A stretch of 63,119 bases of DNA from Alienimonas chondri (GTDB lineage: Bacteria > Planctomycetota > Planctomycetia > Planctomycetales > Planctomycetaceae): contig NZ_WTPX01000009.1 in assembly GCF_013036045.1 (NCBI RefSeq), forward strand, positions 1 to 63,119, given 5' to 3'. The position numbers and the translations under genes are program-made. The notes under the pieces were generated by a model, which made no database searches, was not told the DNA's origin, and saw only the letters and a list, made by a program, of their open reading frames with translations. Shown piece by piece: positions 7,710-17,341 of the stretch (positions are counted from its first letter, which is position 1; every line of letters starts with the position of its first letter).

Positions 7710-9734
7710 ATGCGAAACGCCTTCCTGTTCCTGCTCGCCGCCACCCCGGCCTTCGGCCACCCGCCGGGGGAGGACGGTTCTCACGAGCACGCTCATGAGG
7801 AAGCGGCCGCGGCGTCGGTCTTCACGACTCGCCCCAACGAGGGGCAACAGGTCGCGCCTCCGAACGAGGAGGGGATGTTTCAGTTCGTCATCTACGGCGA
7901 CCGCACCGGCGGTCAGCCGGAGGGCATCGCGGTTCTGAAGCAGGCGGTGAAGGACACCAACCTGCTCGACCCGGACCTCGTCATGACGGTCGGCGACCTT
8001 GTCCAGGGCTACAACGAAACGCCCCAGTGGATGCTCCAGATGCGGGAGTTCCGCGGGGTGATGTCCGGTTTAAACATGCCTTGGTTCCCGGTCGCCGGGA
8101 ACCACGACGTCTACTGGCGTGGCTCCGGTCCGAAACCTGAGGGGGAGCACGAGCCGCAATACGAGAAGCACTTCGGTCCGCTGTGGTACAGCTTCAAGCA
8201 CAAAGACTGCGGCTTCCTCGTGCTCTACTCCGACGAGGGCGACCCGGAGACCGGCGAGAAGACCTTCAGTAAAGGCTCCGCCCAGACAATGAGCGACGAA
8301 CAGCTGGCCTTCGTCCGGCAGGCGCTAGCCCAACTGAAGGACAGCAAGCACGTCTTCGTCTTCCTGCACCATCCCCGCTGGATCGGGCGTGGGTATGCGG
8401 ATGGGAACTGGGACGTGGTGCACAAAACGCTTGCCGACGCCGGCAACGTCCGCGCCGTCTTCGCCGGCCACATCCATCGCTTGCGGTACGACGGGGTGAA
8501 GGAAGGCATCGCCTATCACGCCCTCGCGACCACCGGCGGAGCGATGCCCGGTCACATGCCGACGCTGGGCTACGTCCACCACATGCACATCGTGACGGTC
8601 CGCGATCCGGACGTCGAACCCACCGAACAGAACCACGCGGGCATGACCGTCGCGATGTTACCGGTCGGCGCCGTCGCCGATCCGCGGCAATACACGCCGG
8701 AGCGACTGGCCATGCTCGACGAAGTGCGGCGGATTGCCCTGAAGCGGACGTCCGCCCCGCTGACCCTCGGCGACGGGCCGGTGATCGGGGAGTACGTCGC
8801 TGAGTTCGCCAATCCGACCGATCGCCCCGTGGAGGTCGAAATGGCGCCGCGGGGCGTCGAAGCCGGTTGGCGGTTCGCCCCGGACCACCTGCACGCCACG
8901 ATCGAGGGCGGTGAAAGCGCCGAGTTCGCCTTTTCCTACGCCCTCCGCGACGACCGCCTGCCTGAGACGGTTCCGCAGTTCGTGCTCGACACGGACCTGA
9001 TCGACGGCGACGCCCGCGTTTCCCTGCCGACCCGCACCATCCCGATGGACGTGGAGTTGGGAACGCTGTCCGAGGAGTTCTTCGTCGGCGCCGAGGATCG
9101 CGGCGTGCGTCTGGACGGCGGCTCCGCGATCCGTGTTGACGACGACGCATTTCGCCTGGCCCCGGACAGCCCATTCACGCTGGAGTGCACGATCACGCCG
9201 GACGCCGCGGCGCTGACGGGCGGTTGCGGCATCGTCGCCAAGACGCAGGGCAGCGAGTACGCCTTCTTTATGAACGACGGCGTCCCGCAGTTCGACGTGC
9301 ACCTCACGGCCCCCGGCGCCGGCGCCGGCAAGTACGTCACGGCGGTCAGTCCGCAGAAGCTCACGGCGGGCCAGAGCTATCGGCTCGCCGGCGTCTGGGA
9401 CGGCGCTCGCGTGCAGCTATTCATCGACGGCAAGCCGGTCGGCGCCGCGCCCGGCGAAGGCGTCCGCACCCTCAACGATTTGCCGCTGTACCTCGGGGCC
9501 GACACGGACGGGAACGGCGCCCTCACCCGCCCGTTTACCGGCGTGCTGAATGACGTGCGGCTCTCGAACACGGCCCGCTACGCGGCGGAGTACGCATCTG
9601 ACAAGGCTCTGACCGCCGACGACGACACCGTGCTGCTGTTCCCCCTCGACCGCCGCGTCGGCCCGTTCTTCCCGGGGCAGGGGACCGCGGGCGTCGTCGG
9701 CCTCGCCGTGGGCGACGTGGACTTCGCGGAGTAG
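7710..9734 (+). CDS. Secreted metallophosphoesterase with C-terminal LamG-like domain
   Basis: 674 residues. The ATG at 7710 gives a clean signal peptide (MRNAFLFLLAATPAFG) followed by a His-rich linker. The calcineurin-type phosphoesterase domain spans about residues 40-300 with its metal motifs in order: YGDRTGG, VGDLVQG, GNHDVYW, FLHHPRW and AGHIHRL. A middle beta-rich region follows (about 330-470), then a concanavalin/LamG-like domain from about 490 to the end (FTLECTITPDAAAL, YRLAGVWDGARVQLFIDGKPVG, LNDVRLSNTARY). It is likely an exported hydrolase acting on phosphoesters bound to polymers or the cell surface; the substrate is unknown. Confidence 0.88.
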   Translation: MRNAFLFLLAATPAFGHPPGEDGSHEHAHEEAAAASVFTTRPNEGQQVAPPNEEGMFQFVIYGDRTGGQPEGIAVLKQAVKDTNLLDPDLVMTVGDLVQGYNETPQWMLQMREFRGVMSGLNMPWFPVAGNHDVYWRGSGPKPEGEHEPQYEKHFGPLWYSFKHKDCGFLVLYSDEGDPETGEKTFSKGSAQTMSDEQLAFVRQALAQLKDSKHVFVFLHHPRWIGRGYADGNWDVVHKTLADAGNVRAVFAGHIHRLRYDGVKEGIAYHALATTGGAMPGHMPTLGYVHHMHIVTVRDPDVEPTEQNHAGMTVAMLPVGAVADPRQYTPERLAMLDEVRRIALKRTSAPLTLGDGPVIGEYVAEFANPTDRPVEVEMAPRGVEAGWRFAPDHLHATIEGGESAEFAFSYALRDDRLPETVPQFVLDTDLIDGDARVSLPTRTIPMDVELGTLSEEFFVGAEDRGVRLDGGSAIRVDDDAFRLAPDSPFTLECTITPDAAALTGGCGIVAKTQGSEYAFFMNDGVPQFDVHLTAPGAGAGKYVTAVSPQKLTAGQSYRLAGVWDGARVQLFIDGKPVGAAPGEGVRTLNDLPLYLGADTDGNGALTRPFTGVLNDVRLSNTARYAAEYASDKALTADDDTVLLFPLDRRVGPFFPGQGTAGVVGLAVGDVDFAE

Positions 9735-9815
9735 GCTCGGGGGTGGGGCGAGCGAACCAGGTCGTACAGACAGGGCGCCGCTGACCGTCCGAATGCATAT
9801 ATCACAGTGAAGCCG

Positions 9816-10580
9816 ATGTACGTCGTTTCAATCGACCCGGCACCTACTAAGGAGGCAGTCGTCTGTGACGGGGACTTTCGCCGCGTACCAGCACTGGATC
9901 TGCCGGACTTATGCCACGAACTCGCCGGGCGAGGTGACGTGCTCTTGCTCTGGGACGCCCCACTGACCGGCCCGCCACTGGGTTCGCAGAGTCGGTCAGC
10001 GTATTCACAGCGAACCATCGAGCGATTTTTCTCTCGCACCGCGACGTGTTATCGCGCGCCGAAGGGCATCTCGGTCCTGCCATACTCAGGCTGCTCGCAT
10101 TGGGCGATCACGCGGGCCTCGCTGGGGTTGCCAATCTGCGGGCGGTACGGACTGCGGCAGGATCAACTTCCGTTTCGATTAACCTCCGAAGCAGCCGAAC
10201 TTGCCCGCGGCGGCAGCCGGGTGGTGGAGTCGCACCCCGCCGTCGCTGCGTGGCTCTGGCTGCGGCTCGCCGGCGAGCCCAACAGACTTTGGGCCTACAA
10301 GGGGTCAAAGGCTGGCGTTGCCGTCGCCGCACTGTGGTCCGAACTTCTGGAGACTTGGGGGGCGGTCCTCTCAGACAACGTAGTGGAGGCGATCGCCGTG
10401 GTGCCGGAGCCGCAGGACGATGACGAGTTCGACGCGGCCGTCGGCTGGGTCTTGGGGAAGGCACTGGCGGCGGGCGATCCCGGCGTAGACATCCTCGGCA
10501 ATGCCACCATTGGAGGTTTCGCCGTTCCCTGTGACGATGGGCTGAGAGCTGCCTTCGCGGCGTTCGCAATGGAAAATTGA
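9816..10580 (+). CDS. DUF429 family predicted RNase H-like protein
   Basis: 254 residues. The N-terminus begins with a strand ending in Asp (VVSIDPAPTKEAVVCDG). Later come VESHPAVAAWLWLRLAG, WAYKGSKAG and a C-terminal DDEFDAAVGWVLGKAL. These blocks match DUF429 (COG2410/COG4923-like), predicted to have an RNase H fold, for which I know no proven activity. The ATG at 9816 is preferred because GAAG lies four bases upstream; a GTG at 9807 is possible. By eye the gene is somewhat less GC-rich than its neighbours, which may point to transfer. An AT-rich stretch at 9794-9803 could be part of its promoter. Confidence 0.7.
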   Translation: MYVVSIDPAPTKEAVVCDGDFRRVPALDLPDLCHELAGRGDVLLLWDAPLTGPPLGSQSRSAYSQRTIERFFSRTATCYRAPKGISVLPYSGCSHWAITRASLGLPICGRYGLRQDQLPFRLTSEAAELARGGSRVVESHPAVAAWLWLRLAGEPNRLWAYKGSKAGVAVAALWSELLETWGAVLSDNVVEAIAVVPEPQDDDEFDAAVGWVLGKALAAGDPGVDILGNATIGGFAVPCDDGLRAAFAAFAMEN

Positions 10581-10600
10581 TCGCCCGCATCAGTGCCGCC

Positions 10601-10816
10601 CTAAGCCCACACCTCGCCGTCGATGCGTCGCATCTCGTCGAGGATCACCGGGTGCCAGTCCGGCTCCCGGGCGCCGGCGTTGCAGTAACGCTGACGCGCC
10701 CACGTACGAAGCTTCATCTCCGTGACGAAATCCACCTCGGCGATCGTTTCTTCCCCCGGGAACTGTGACGGGCCGGCGGGCGTGGGGCGGGGGGCGTCGA
10801 GTACGGCGGCGGACAT
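10601..10816 (-). CDS. Small conserved planctomycete-type protein
   Basis: 71-residue soluble protein with no known domain. The second half (FVTEMKLRTWARQRYCNAGAREPDWHPVILDEM) looks like a compact helical family that I associate with planctomycetes, where a WARxxY...WHPxxLxEM pattern recurs. Codon usage is ordinary for this genome. It is convergent with the DUF429 gene, with 20 bases between stops, and divergent from the next unknown gene. Function unknown. Confidence 0.6.
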   Translation of the reverse strand: MSAAVLDAPRPTPAGPSQFPGEETIAEVDFVTEMKLRTWARQRYCNAGAREPDWHPVILDEMRRIDGEVWA

Positions 10817-10969
10817 TGAGAGAGGCGGCCTACGTCAGGTTCCCCGACCGCGGCGGGCCGGCGTGGGAAGGTTGCGAAAGGACGCCCGAGACGCGACTCG
10901 CGGCGTCCGGGACGATCGGGCAGCATAGAACATCGATTCCCGTCCCTCACGTTCCCCCGCGAGTTTCCC

Positions 10970-11479
10970 GTGAACCAGAAGCCGGCCGCTCTGCCGTCCG
11001 CCGCAGAACCGGCCCCCGTCGGGTCGCCCGCCGCCGGACCACCCGGCTTCGCGGGACTTGTCGCGTCTCGACGGGAGTGGATCGAGACCGTGCTGCGGCC
11101 GTGGTGCCGAGCGGCGAACCGGACCGATCTGCGTCTCGCGGAGAGCGCCTGGGCCGACCTCGCCGGCGACGTGGGCGCCCGGGAAACGCTGTGGGCCTGG
11201 GCGTGGGAACGGTTTCCGGTTCTCTGCGTCCCCGGTCTCACCCCGCCGGCGGAGAGTCGCGCGGTCCGCGTCACGTTGAACGACGGCGCCATGATCGAGG
11301 GCACGCCGGACGGGCGGCGCTCGGTCCGGGGAGAGCTCTGGCTCGTCGCCGCGGGTTCCGACGGCTGGACGGATCACGGTCCGTTCGATCTGGATGCGAT
11401 CGCCACGGTCGAGGCGGCGGACGACGCCGGCGACCGCGGCCCGGACCCGGCGCCGCGGTCGATCACCATGCCGCACTAA
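10970..11479 (+). CDS. Hypothetical protein
   Basis: 169 residues, not recognised. The first 25 residues are Pro/Ala rich and probably disordered. A helical block with several Trp residues follows (REWIETVLRPWCRAANRTDL, ETLWAWAWERFP). The C-terminal half is beta-like (VRVTLNDGAMIEGTPDG, GELWLVAAGSDGW), ending in an acidic tail. No signal peptide or membrane helix. It is convergent with the HlyD-type gene 40 bases downstream. Third-position GC is high like true genes here, and no better frame competes. Confidence 0.6.
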   Translation: MNQKPAALPSAAEPAPVGSPAAGPPGFAGLVASRREWIETVLRPWCRAANRTDLRLAESAWADLAGDVGARETLWAWAWERFPVLCVPGLTPPAESRAVRVTLNDGAMIEGTPDGRRSVRGELWLVAAGSDGWTDHGPFDLDAIATVEAADDAGDRGPDPAPRSITMPH

Positions 11480-11519
11480 CGGACGACGCGGCCAGGCAGC
11501 AACCGGATCGCCTCCCGCT

Positions 11520-12572
11520 TCAATCCGCGGGACGGACGTCGCAGACGGCGCCCTCGGGGAGATCCGGCCAGAGCGGGCCGGTCGGCAGGATCCGCACCGT
11601 CGCCAGCCCGTCTCCCGCTTCGGGCGCCACGGCGACCACCCGACCGAGATAGCCGTCGCGGCGGTCGGCCTCGCCGAACTGCAGGGAGACGTCGGCGCCG
11701 GTTTCGAATCGAGAGAGCCGGCCAGTGGGAACGAGGGCGGTGACGAACGGCCGGGCGTCGTCCCGCACGGCGGTCAGCGGTTCGCCGGCGACCGCGGTGG
11801 CTCCCGGCGCCACCGCACGACGCCCGACGCGACCGTGCCGGGCGGCGTGCACGGTGAGCGTCGTCGGCGCCTGAGCGACGGCGTCCCGCTCCGCCTTCGC
11901 CTCAGCCAACGCCGCGGCGGCGGCGGGGGTGCCCGTCGCGGCCGAGACGGCGGCGGGCAGACGCTCCAGCAGATCCAGCAATTCTCCCTCCCGCACATCG
12001 CACAGCGCGAGCCGGGCCTCCAACACCTCCGCCGCGTTGGTCGACGTGGCAGCGGACGCTGCCGTGTGGTTCCGCATGCTGACGGTGCGGGCGGGAATGC
12101 CGCCGCGCGGGGGGACGTCACCTTCAGCCGCCGCGGTGAGCGCGGCGTCGAATCGATCGCGGAGCAACTCCGCCGTCTCGGTTCGTACCTCGTGCAGTTC
12201 CCGACGAACGGCCGAACGTCGCCATGCCAGATCCAATTCGGCCGCTTTCTCCGCAGCCATGAGCTTGCCGGCGGCCTTCGCGACGGCGGCCTCCGCGGCC
12301 GCCAGTTCGGCGGCGTGGTCCGCGTCTTCCAATTCAACCAACGGATCGCCGGGCCGAACGGTCGTGCCGGGTTCCGCCAACCAGCGCATCACCCGACCGC
12401 CGCTCGGCGCTCGCACGAGATCCTCGGCGCTATGCAACGTGCCTCGGACCGACTCCGGCGGGCCGGGGGCCAGCAGGACGACCGCGGCGGTTCCCACGGT
12501 CAGCGCAGCGCCGCAGAGGGCGAGCGTGACGGCGGGGCGGGGGCGGGGTGGGCGTTCCATCCCCGACGCCAT
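11520..12572 (-). CDS. HlyD-family membrane fusion/adaptor protein
   Basis: 350 residues. A single N-terminal membrane helix (about 15-32, VTLALCGAALTVGTAAVVLL) is followed by a biotinyl-lipoyl-like half motif (VRAPSGGRVMRWLAEPGTTV), a long alanine-rich helical hairpin (about 80-220), the second lipoyl half (VHAARHGRVGRRAVAPGATA) and a beta-barrel end. This is the layout of periplasmic adaptor proteins that bridge an inner membrane pump to an outer membrane channel. No pump or channel gene is adjacent, so the transported compound is unknown. It lies 125 bases downstream of der on the same strand. Confidence 0.82.
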   Translation of the reverse strand: MASGMERPPRPRPAVTLALCGAALTVGTAAVVLLAPGPPESVRGTLHSAEDLVRAPSGGRVMRWLAEPGTTVRPGDPLVELEDADHAAELAAAEAAVAKAAGKLMAAEKAAELDLAWRRSAVRRELHEVRTETAELLRDRFDAALTAAAEGDVPPRGGIPARTVSMRNHTAASAATSTNAAEVLEARLALCDVREGELLDLLERLPAAVSAATGTPAAAAALAEAKAERDAVAQAPTTLTVHAARHGRVGRRAVAPGATAVAGEPLTAVRDDARPFVTALVPTGRLSRFETGADVSLQFGEADRRDGYLGRVVAVAPEAGDGLATVRILPTGPLWPDLPEGAVCDVRPAD

Positions 12573-12697
12573 CGGTCAGGTTCACGGTCGCTTCGCAGGC
12601 CGCCGGCCCAAACCGGAGCGACCCGTACGCCCCGCACGCCCCGTACAGCGGTTACGAAACACAACCTTGAAGACAACGACGGCCCGTCGATCGCGAC

Positions 12698-14224
12698 TCA
12701 CCGACGGCCAGGCGTCGGCTCCTCTTCGTTGCCGCGCGGGCGGAAGTACAGTCGAATCGGGATCTCCGGGAACGGCAAGCGATCCCGCATCTGCGTCAGC
12801 AGGTACCGCTTCCAATCGTCCCCGAGCAGTCCGGGATCGTTGCACTTGAGCACGATCGTCGGCGGCGTCACCGCGACCTGCGTGGCGAAGAAGATCTTCG
12901 GTCGTCGATTCTTCCGCATCGGCGGCGGATTCTTCTCGATCGCCGCTCGGATCACCGTGTTCAGCTTTCCGGTGCCGACCCGCTCGCGAGCCTGCTTGAA
13001 CAGGCTCTGAGCCAGGTCGACGACCGGCCGCACGTTCCGGCCCGCCTGGCTCGTGAGGAACGCGACCGGCACGTAGCGCATGTTGGCAAAGGTTTTCTCC
13101 AGGTACTCCGCCCAGCGTTCGCTGGTCATCTCCTTCTCCAGGGCCAGGTCCCACTTGTTGACCACGAAGATGCAGGGCTTGTGCGCCTCGACGATGTCCG
13201 CGACGAGTTGCTTGTCGACCTTGGAAATCGTGCGGGTCGCGTCGAAGGTCATCAGCACCACGTCCGCCCGGCGAATGCTTTGCTGGGCCCGGACGGTGCC
13301 GTAGTACTCCACGTCGTTTGCCAAGCTTTTCTTGCGGCGCACGCCCGGCGTGTCGATGGCGACCAGCGAGCGACCGTCCACTTCGAACCGCAGGTCGATG
13401 CTGTCGCGGGTGGTGCCGGCGACCTCGGACACGATCACCCGTTCCTCGCCGGCCAAGGCGTTGAGGAAGGTGCTCTTGCCGACGTTCCGACGACCGACGA
13501 CGGCCAGCTTCATCACTGGATCGGCCGCGAGTTCGGCGCCGCCGCTGGCTTCTCCCTCGCCGGCGGGAGGCAGCGCCTGAACCAGCGTCGAGAGCAGGGC
13601 GTCGCGGCCCCGATTCCCTTTCACGGTCGTGGCGAGCAGCGGGGCGTCGAACAATTCGAGGAACTCCGCGGCGTCCGACTCCATCTTCGGGCTGTCGCAC
13701 TTGTTGGCCGCGATGACCAACGGCTTGCCCAGCGGATGCAGCCGCTTCGCGACTTCCCGGTCCAGCGGCAGCACGCCGGTCTGGGCGTCGCCGACGAACA
13801 GCAGCACGTCGGCCATCTCCAGGCCCACGCGGATCTGTCCCTCGATCTCCTCTTCCAAGGCGTCGGAGTCGACGATCCCGATCCCGCCGGTGTCGATCAG
13901 TTCGAAGTACCGGCCGCCCTCATGCATGAGGTGCGTGAGCCGATCGCGGGTCACGCCGGCGGTCGGATCGACGATGGAGAGTCGCTCCCCGGCGAGCCAG
14001 TTGAACAGGCTGCTTTTCCCGACGTTCGGGCGACCGACGATCGCGATCCGGGGGATCGTCGCCGGCGCCGCGGCGGAGTCGGTCGACGCGACGGCCTCGG
14101 CCGGCGGGTCCGTCCCCGCGAGCGGATCAGTCGTCGAGGTCGGGGAGGGGGAAACGGACACGGCGGGAAGTCTTCGGTGAACCCGACGCGCCAGCGAGGG
14201 GGGAAGAGAACGATGAAGGGACAT
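12698..14224 (-). CDS. der: Ribosome-associated double GTPase Der (EngA)
   Basis: 508 residues. Two GTPase domains in tandem are clear: the first has GRPNVGKSSLFN, DPTAGVTRD, DTGG and NKCD, and the second has GRRNVGKSTFLN, AGTTRDS, DTPGVRRK and NKWD. A C-terminal KH-like domain follows (NPPPMRKNRRPKIFFATQ). Der is needed for 50S subunit assembly. About 55 residues of Ala/Pro/Ser-rich, probably disordered sequence precede the first domain, so the start is uncertain; ATG 14224 is chosen over an ATG nine codons upstream. It is divergent from hpnC with about 70 bases between starts. Confidence 0.95.
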   Translation of the reverse strand: MSLHRSLPPSLARRVHRRLPAVSVSPSPTSTTDPLAGTDPPAEAVASTDSAAAPATIPRIAIVGRPNVGKSSLFNWLAGERLSIVDPTAGVTRDRLTHLMHEGGRYFELIDTGGIGIVDSDALEEEIEGQIRVGLEMADVLLFVGDAQTGVLPLDREVAKRLHPLGKPLVIAANKCDSPKMESDAAEFLELFDAPLLATTVKGNRGRDALLSTLVQALPPAGEGEASGGAELAADPVMKLAVVGRRNVGKSTFLNALAGEERVIVSEVAGTTRDSIDLRFEVDGRSLVAIDTPGVRRKKSLANDVEYYGTVRAQQSIRRADVVLMTFDATRTISKVDKQLVADIVEAHKPCIFVVNKWDLALEKEMTSERWAEYLEKTFANMRYVPVAFLTSQAGRNVRPVVDLAQSLFKQARERVGTGKLNTVIRAAIEKNPPPMRKNRRPKIFFATQVAVTPPTIVLKCNDPGLLGDDWKRYLLTQMRDRLPFPEIPIRLYFRPRGNEEEPTPGRR

Positions 14225-14293
14225 CCTTCGGGCGACCGGCGGGGGCGGCAAGGACGGTCGCGCGGGGGGCGGTTATAACGGAACGTCGTGATC

Positions 14294-15232
14294 ATGACTG
14301 CCGCCGCCGCCGATCTTCCCGCACATCTGGAAGGATGGATGCCGCAGAGGGTCGCAATCGAACCTGCCAGCGACCGGCAGGCCGCGGAGCACGTGCACCG
14401 GCTGGCGACGCGGCACTACGAGAACTTCCCCGTCGCCTCCGTCGTGCTCCCGGCGACGCTGCGGCCGCACTTCCACGCCGTCTACGCCTTCTGCCGTTGG
14501 GCCGACGACCTCGGCGACGAGGTGGAGGGAACGAGCGAATCGCTGGCGCTGCTCGATTGGTGGCGGAGCGAAACCACGGCGATGTTCGCGGGAGAATCGC
14601 CGCGACATCCGGTGTTCGTCGCGCTCAAGCCGACCGCGGAGCGCTTCGGTCTCACGCCGGAACCGTTTCTTGACCTGATCTCCGCCTTCGAGCAGGACCA
14701 GACCGTCACGGCGTACGAAACCTTCGCCGAGCTCCGCGACTACTGCCGCCGCAGTGCCGATCCGGTCGGCCGGATCGTGTTGCGACTGCTCTGCGCGTAC
14801 GACGAACGAAACGTGGCCCGGTCGGACTCGGTCTGCACCGGGTTGCAGCTCATCAACTTCTGGCAGGACGTCGATCGCGACGCGGACATCGGCCGCCGCT
14901 ATCTGCCGACGGAAGATCTGGACCGATTCGGGTATTCGCTGCAGGACTACGAGGCGCGTCGCACGACGCCGGCGTTTCTTGAATTGATGCGGTTCGAGGT
15001 CGACCGGGCGGCGGACCTTCTGGGGGCCGGGCGCCCGTTGGCCGATCGGCTCGGCGGTCGATTCGGGGCCGCGATCGACCTGTTCGCCGCAGGAGGATTG
15101 ACGATCTGCCGCAAGCTGCGGGGGATCGACTATCAGGTGTGGGAGACGCGGCCGACGGTGGGAAAGCGGGACGCGGCGGCGCTGCTCGCCGGAGCGATGA
15201 GCCGAAGCCTCCGACGTCTGGTGACGCGTTGA
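14294..15232 (+). CDS. hpnC: Squalene synthase family enzyme HpnC
   Basis: 312-residue trans-isoprenyl diphosphate synthase-fold protein. The two Asp-rich metal motifs are DDLGD (71-75) and QDVDRD (191-196, followed by IGRRYLP). The overall pattern (ENFPVASVVLP, HAVYAFCRWADD) is that of HpnC, which with HpnD and HpnE makes squalene from farnesyl diphosphate; HpnC converts the hydroxysqualene made by HpnE's partner steps onward or removes diphosphate, depending on the description. ATG 14294 is preferred; a GTG two codons upstream is also possible. It is followed immediately by hpnD with overlapping stop and start. Confidence 0.92.
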   Translation: MTAAAADLPAHLEGWMPQRVAIEPASDRQAAEHVHRLATRHYENFPVASVVLPATLRPHFHAVYAFCRWADDLGDEVEGTSESLALLDWWRSETTAMFAGESPRHPVFVALKPTAERFGLTPEPFLDLISAFEQDQTVTAYETFAELRDYCRRSADPVGRIVLRLLCAYDERNVARSDSVCTGLQLINFWQDVDRDADIGRRYLPTEDLDRFGYSLQDYEARRTTPAFLELMRFEVDRAADLLGAGRPLADRLGGRFGAAIDLFAAGGLTICRKLRGIDYQVWETRPTVGKRDAAALLAGAMSRSLRRLVTR

Positions 15233-16173
15233 GCGGCGCCGCCCCCCCGCCGAATCTCGACGCCGCCTTCGCCGACTGCACCCGTCTCGCCCGGCGGACC
15301 GGGAAGAATTTCTACTGGTCCTTCCTCACCCTGCCGGCGGATCAGCGGCGGGATATGGGCGCGCTCTACGCCTTCATGCGGGTGACGGACGACCTCGGCG
15401 ACGACCCCGACGAACCGCTCGATCGGCGTCGCTGGGCGATTGAAGATTGGCGCTCGCGGACTGAAGCGGCGCTGCGAGGCGACTCGGTCGATCCCTCGGT
15501 CGCCTATCTCGCCGCGTTCATGGACGTCGTACGGCGACGCGGCATCCCCGTGCATCTGCCGTTGGATGTGATCGACGGCGTCGCAGCGGACCTGGCCGGC
15601 CCGCAAGCCGCTCCAGGCGAACCCCGGACGTTCTTCGAGACGGCCGCCCAACGAGACGACTACTGCTATCACGTGGCCGGGGCGGTCGGCCTGTGCTGCC
15701 TGCACGTCTGGGGATGCGAGCAGTTGGACGGGACGGCCCGGGAGCCGGCGCTGGCCTGCGGGCGAGCGTTTCAGCGAACGAACATACTCCGCGACCTCGC
15801 CGAGGACGCCGCGACCGGCCGCGTGTATCTCCCCGCGGAGCGGCTCGCACAGTTCGGCGTCGAACCGGCCGATCTGCTCGGAAACGGGCTGGACGAGATT
15901 CGGGACGGAGAGGCGATCCGTCACCGGCTCGAACGGCTGCTGCGCTGCGAGGTCGAGGAGGTTCGTCATGAGTACGATCGAGCGAAGCCGCTGTTCGCAC
16001 ACGTTTCCCCCCATGGCCGCGGCGTACTGCACGCCATGACCCGCATCTACGGCGACCTGTTGAACCAGGCGGAGCACGCGGGGATCGACGTGCTACGCCG
16101 CCGGGTGCGAGTGCCCGCTTGGCGGAAGGCTGCCGCTGTGGCCGGCGGCTTTGCAGAGCGCTGGCGGCCCTGA
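15229..16173 (+). CDS. hpnD: Presqualene diphosphate synthase HpnD
   Basis: 314 residues when read from the TTG at 15229, which overlaps the hpnC stop (TTGA). HpnD couples two farnesyl diphosphates to presqualene diphosphate, the first step toward squalene, hopanoids or carotenoid-like products. Metal motifs are DDLGD (54-58) and RDLAED (188-193, then GRVYLP). The frame is open upstream to an ATG at 15139, but that segment has no family similarity and would overlap hpnC heavily. The third enzyme, HpnE, is not in the window. A decayed copy of its 3' end lies at 17545-17751. Confidence 0.92.
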   Translation: MSGAAPPPNLDAAFADCTRLARRTGKNFYWSFLTLPADQRRDMGALYAFMRVTDDLGDDPDEPLDRRRWAIEDWRSRTEAALRGDSVDPSVAYLAAFMDVVRRRGIPVHLPLDVIDGVAADLAGPQAAPGEPRTFFETAAQRDDYCYHVAGAVGLCCLHVWGCEQLDGTAREPALACGRAFQRTNILRDLAEDAATGRVYLPAERLAQFGVEPADLLGNGLDEIRDGEAIRHRLERLLRCEVEEVRHEYDRAKPLFAHVSPHGRGVLHAMTRIYGDLLNQAEHAGIDVLRRRVRVPAWRKAAAVAGGFAERWRP

Positions 16174-16297
16174 CAGATTTGGCCGGCAACGCTCACCTCA
16201 ACGACAGTGAATGGTGTGCGGAGTAGTTCGGAACCAAGCTCGCGCGGGGCGGTCGACGCCCCTCGCATTGCCAAACTCCCGCTTTCGCTGCCGTCGT

Positions 16298-17341
16298 TTA
16301 CGGCGCGGGAGGCAGCGCGACGTCGACGCTAACCGGAAGATGATCCGACCCAATGCCGGGCGGGGTGTCGCAGTCCAGGGTGGCCCACTCCTCGCTGACG
16401 AGCACGTGATCAAGCGGAATCCGAAGCGGCCAACCAAAGCCCACGCCCAGTCTTGTCGCCGGGAACGTCGGCAGCAGCCCATACCCGTCGCGGGCGTCGG
16501 CCAGCTGCGCCTCATCAACCAAACGGCGAAAGTGCGGCGACCACATCGTCACGTTCAGGTCGCCGGCAACGAGTACCGGCGTGTCGATACCGTTGACGTA
16601 GCGGGTGAGCTCCCGCAAGTGTTGATTGCGATTCCGCCAGGTCTTTGTGCTGATGGGCGCCGGCGGGTGCGTGGCGATAACGGTCACCGGCTGACCGTTC
16701 ACCTCCAACTGAACAATGATGCTGGAGGACCATTTCTCGCCGAAGCTCTCAAACTTTACGTCCTTGAGCGGCCGGCGACTGAGCAGCAGCGTACCGAACC
16801 GCTCTTGCGTGGGCGTATCGACGATCTCGTAGCCGGCTGACAATTCGCGAATCTCGGCAAGCCACTCACGATCGACTTCGAGCAGCACCGCCACGTCCGG
16901 TTTTGCCTCGGCAAGCAGCTGCCGGAGCGGTGCGAAGTCATCGTTTGAAACGCGAACGTTGAGCGTCATCAATCGCAGGTCGCGGTCCGCGACGCCAGGC
17001 GGAACCTCAGGGCCGCCGCCAATCATCCAGGGCAGGATCACCCAGAGGTTCAGTCCGGCGACCACGCCCGCCACCGCCAGCCACCTCCACGACCGGAGGG
17101 CCAGCAGCGCAGCGGTCAGTAGCAGTGCGAGCAGCGCGTACTGCAGCCGCCACTCGTTCGTCAGGTCCAGAAGCCACGCATGCTCGCCGAAGTAACCGAG
17201 CACCGTGGCGAGCAGGAGAAGAGCCGCAGCGCCGCCCAGCAGGTGGGCCGACCACCGCCGCAGCCGACCGACAGTGTGACGCTCCCGATCCGGCGAGTCG
17301 TCATCGGATTTATCGTCGGCGGGGGCGGGAGTGTCTGTCAT
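16298..17341 (-). CDS. Membrane-anchored endonuclease/exonuclease/phosphatase family protein
   Basis: 347 residues. The ATG at 17341 gives an acidic, Pro-rich N-terminal tail followed by three hydrophobic helices between about residues 30 and 105. The catalytic EEP domain then lies outside or in the cytoplasm (about 115-345), with LMTLNV, the metal Glu in LLEVDREW, the AGDLNVT motif and the final GSDHLPVSVDV. This topology is common in bacterial proteins of unknown substrate (COG3021-like). It is convergent with hpnD, with 124 bases between stops that hold nothing obvious. It separates hpnD from its relic copy. Confidence 0.85.
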   Translation of the reverse strand: MTDTPAPADDKSDDDSPDRERHTVGRLRRWSAHLLGGAAALLLLATVLGYFGEHAWLLDLTNEWRLQYALLALLLTAALLALRSWRWLAVAGVVAGLNLWVILPWMIGGGPEVPPGVADRDLRLMTLNVRVSNDDFAPLRQLLAEAKPDVAVLLEVDREWLAEIRELSAGYEIVDTPTQERFGTLLLSRRPLKDVKFESFGEKWSSSIIVQLEVNGQPVTVIATHPPAPISTKTWRNRNQHLRELTRYVNGIDTPVLVAGDLNVTMWSPHFRRLVDEAQLADARDGYGLLPTFPATRLGVGFGWPLRIPLDHVLVSEEWATLDCDTPPGIGSDHLPVSVDVALPPAP

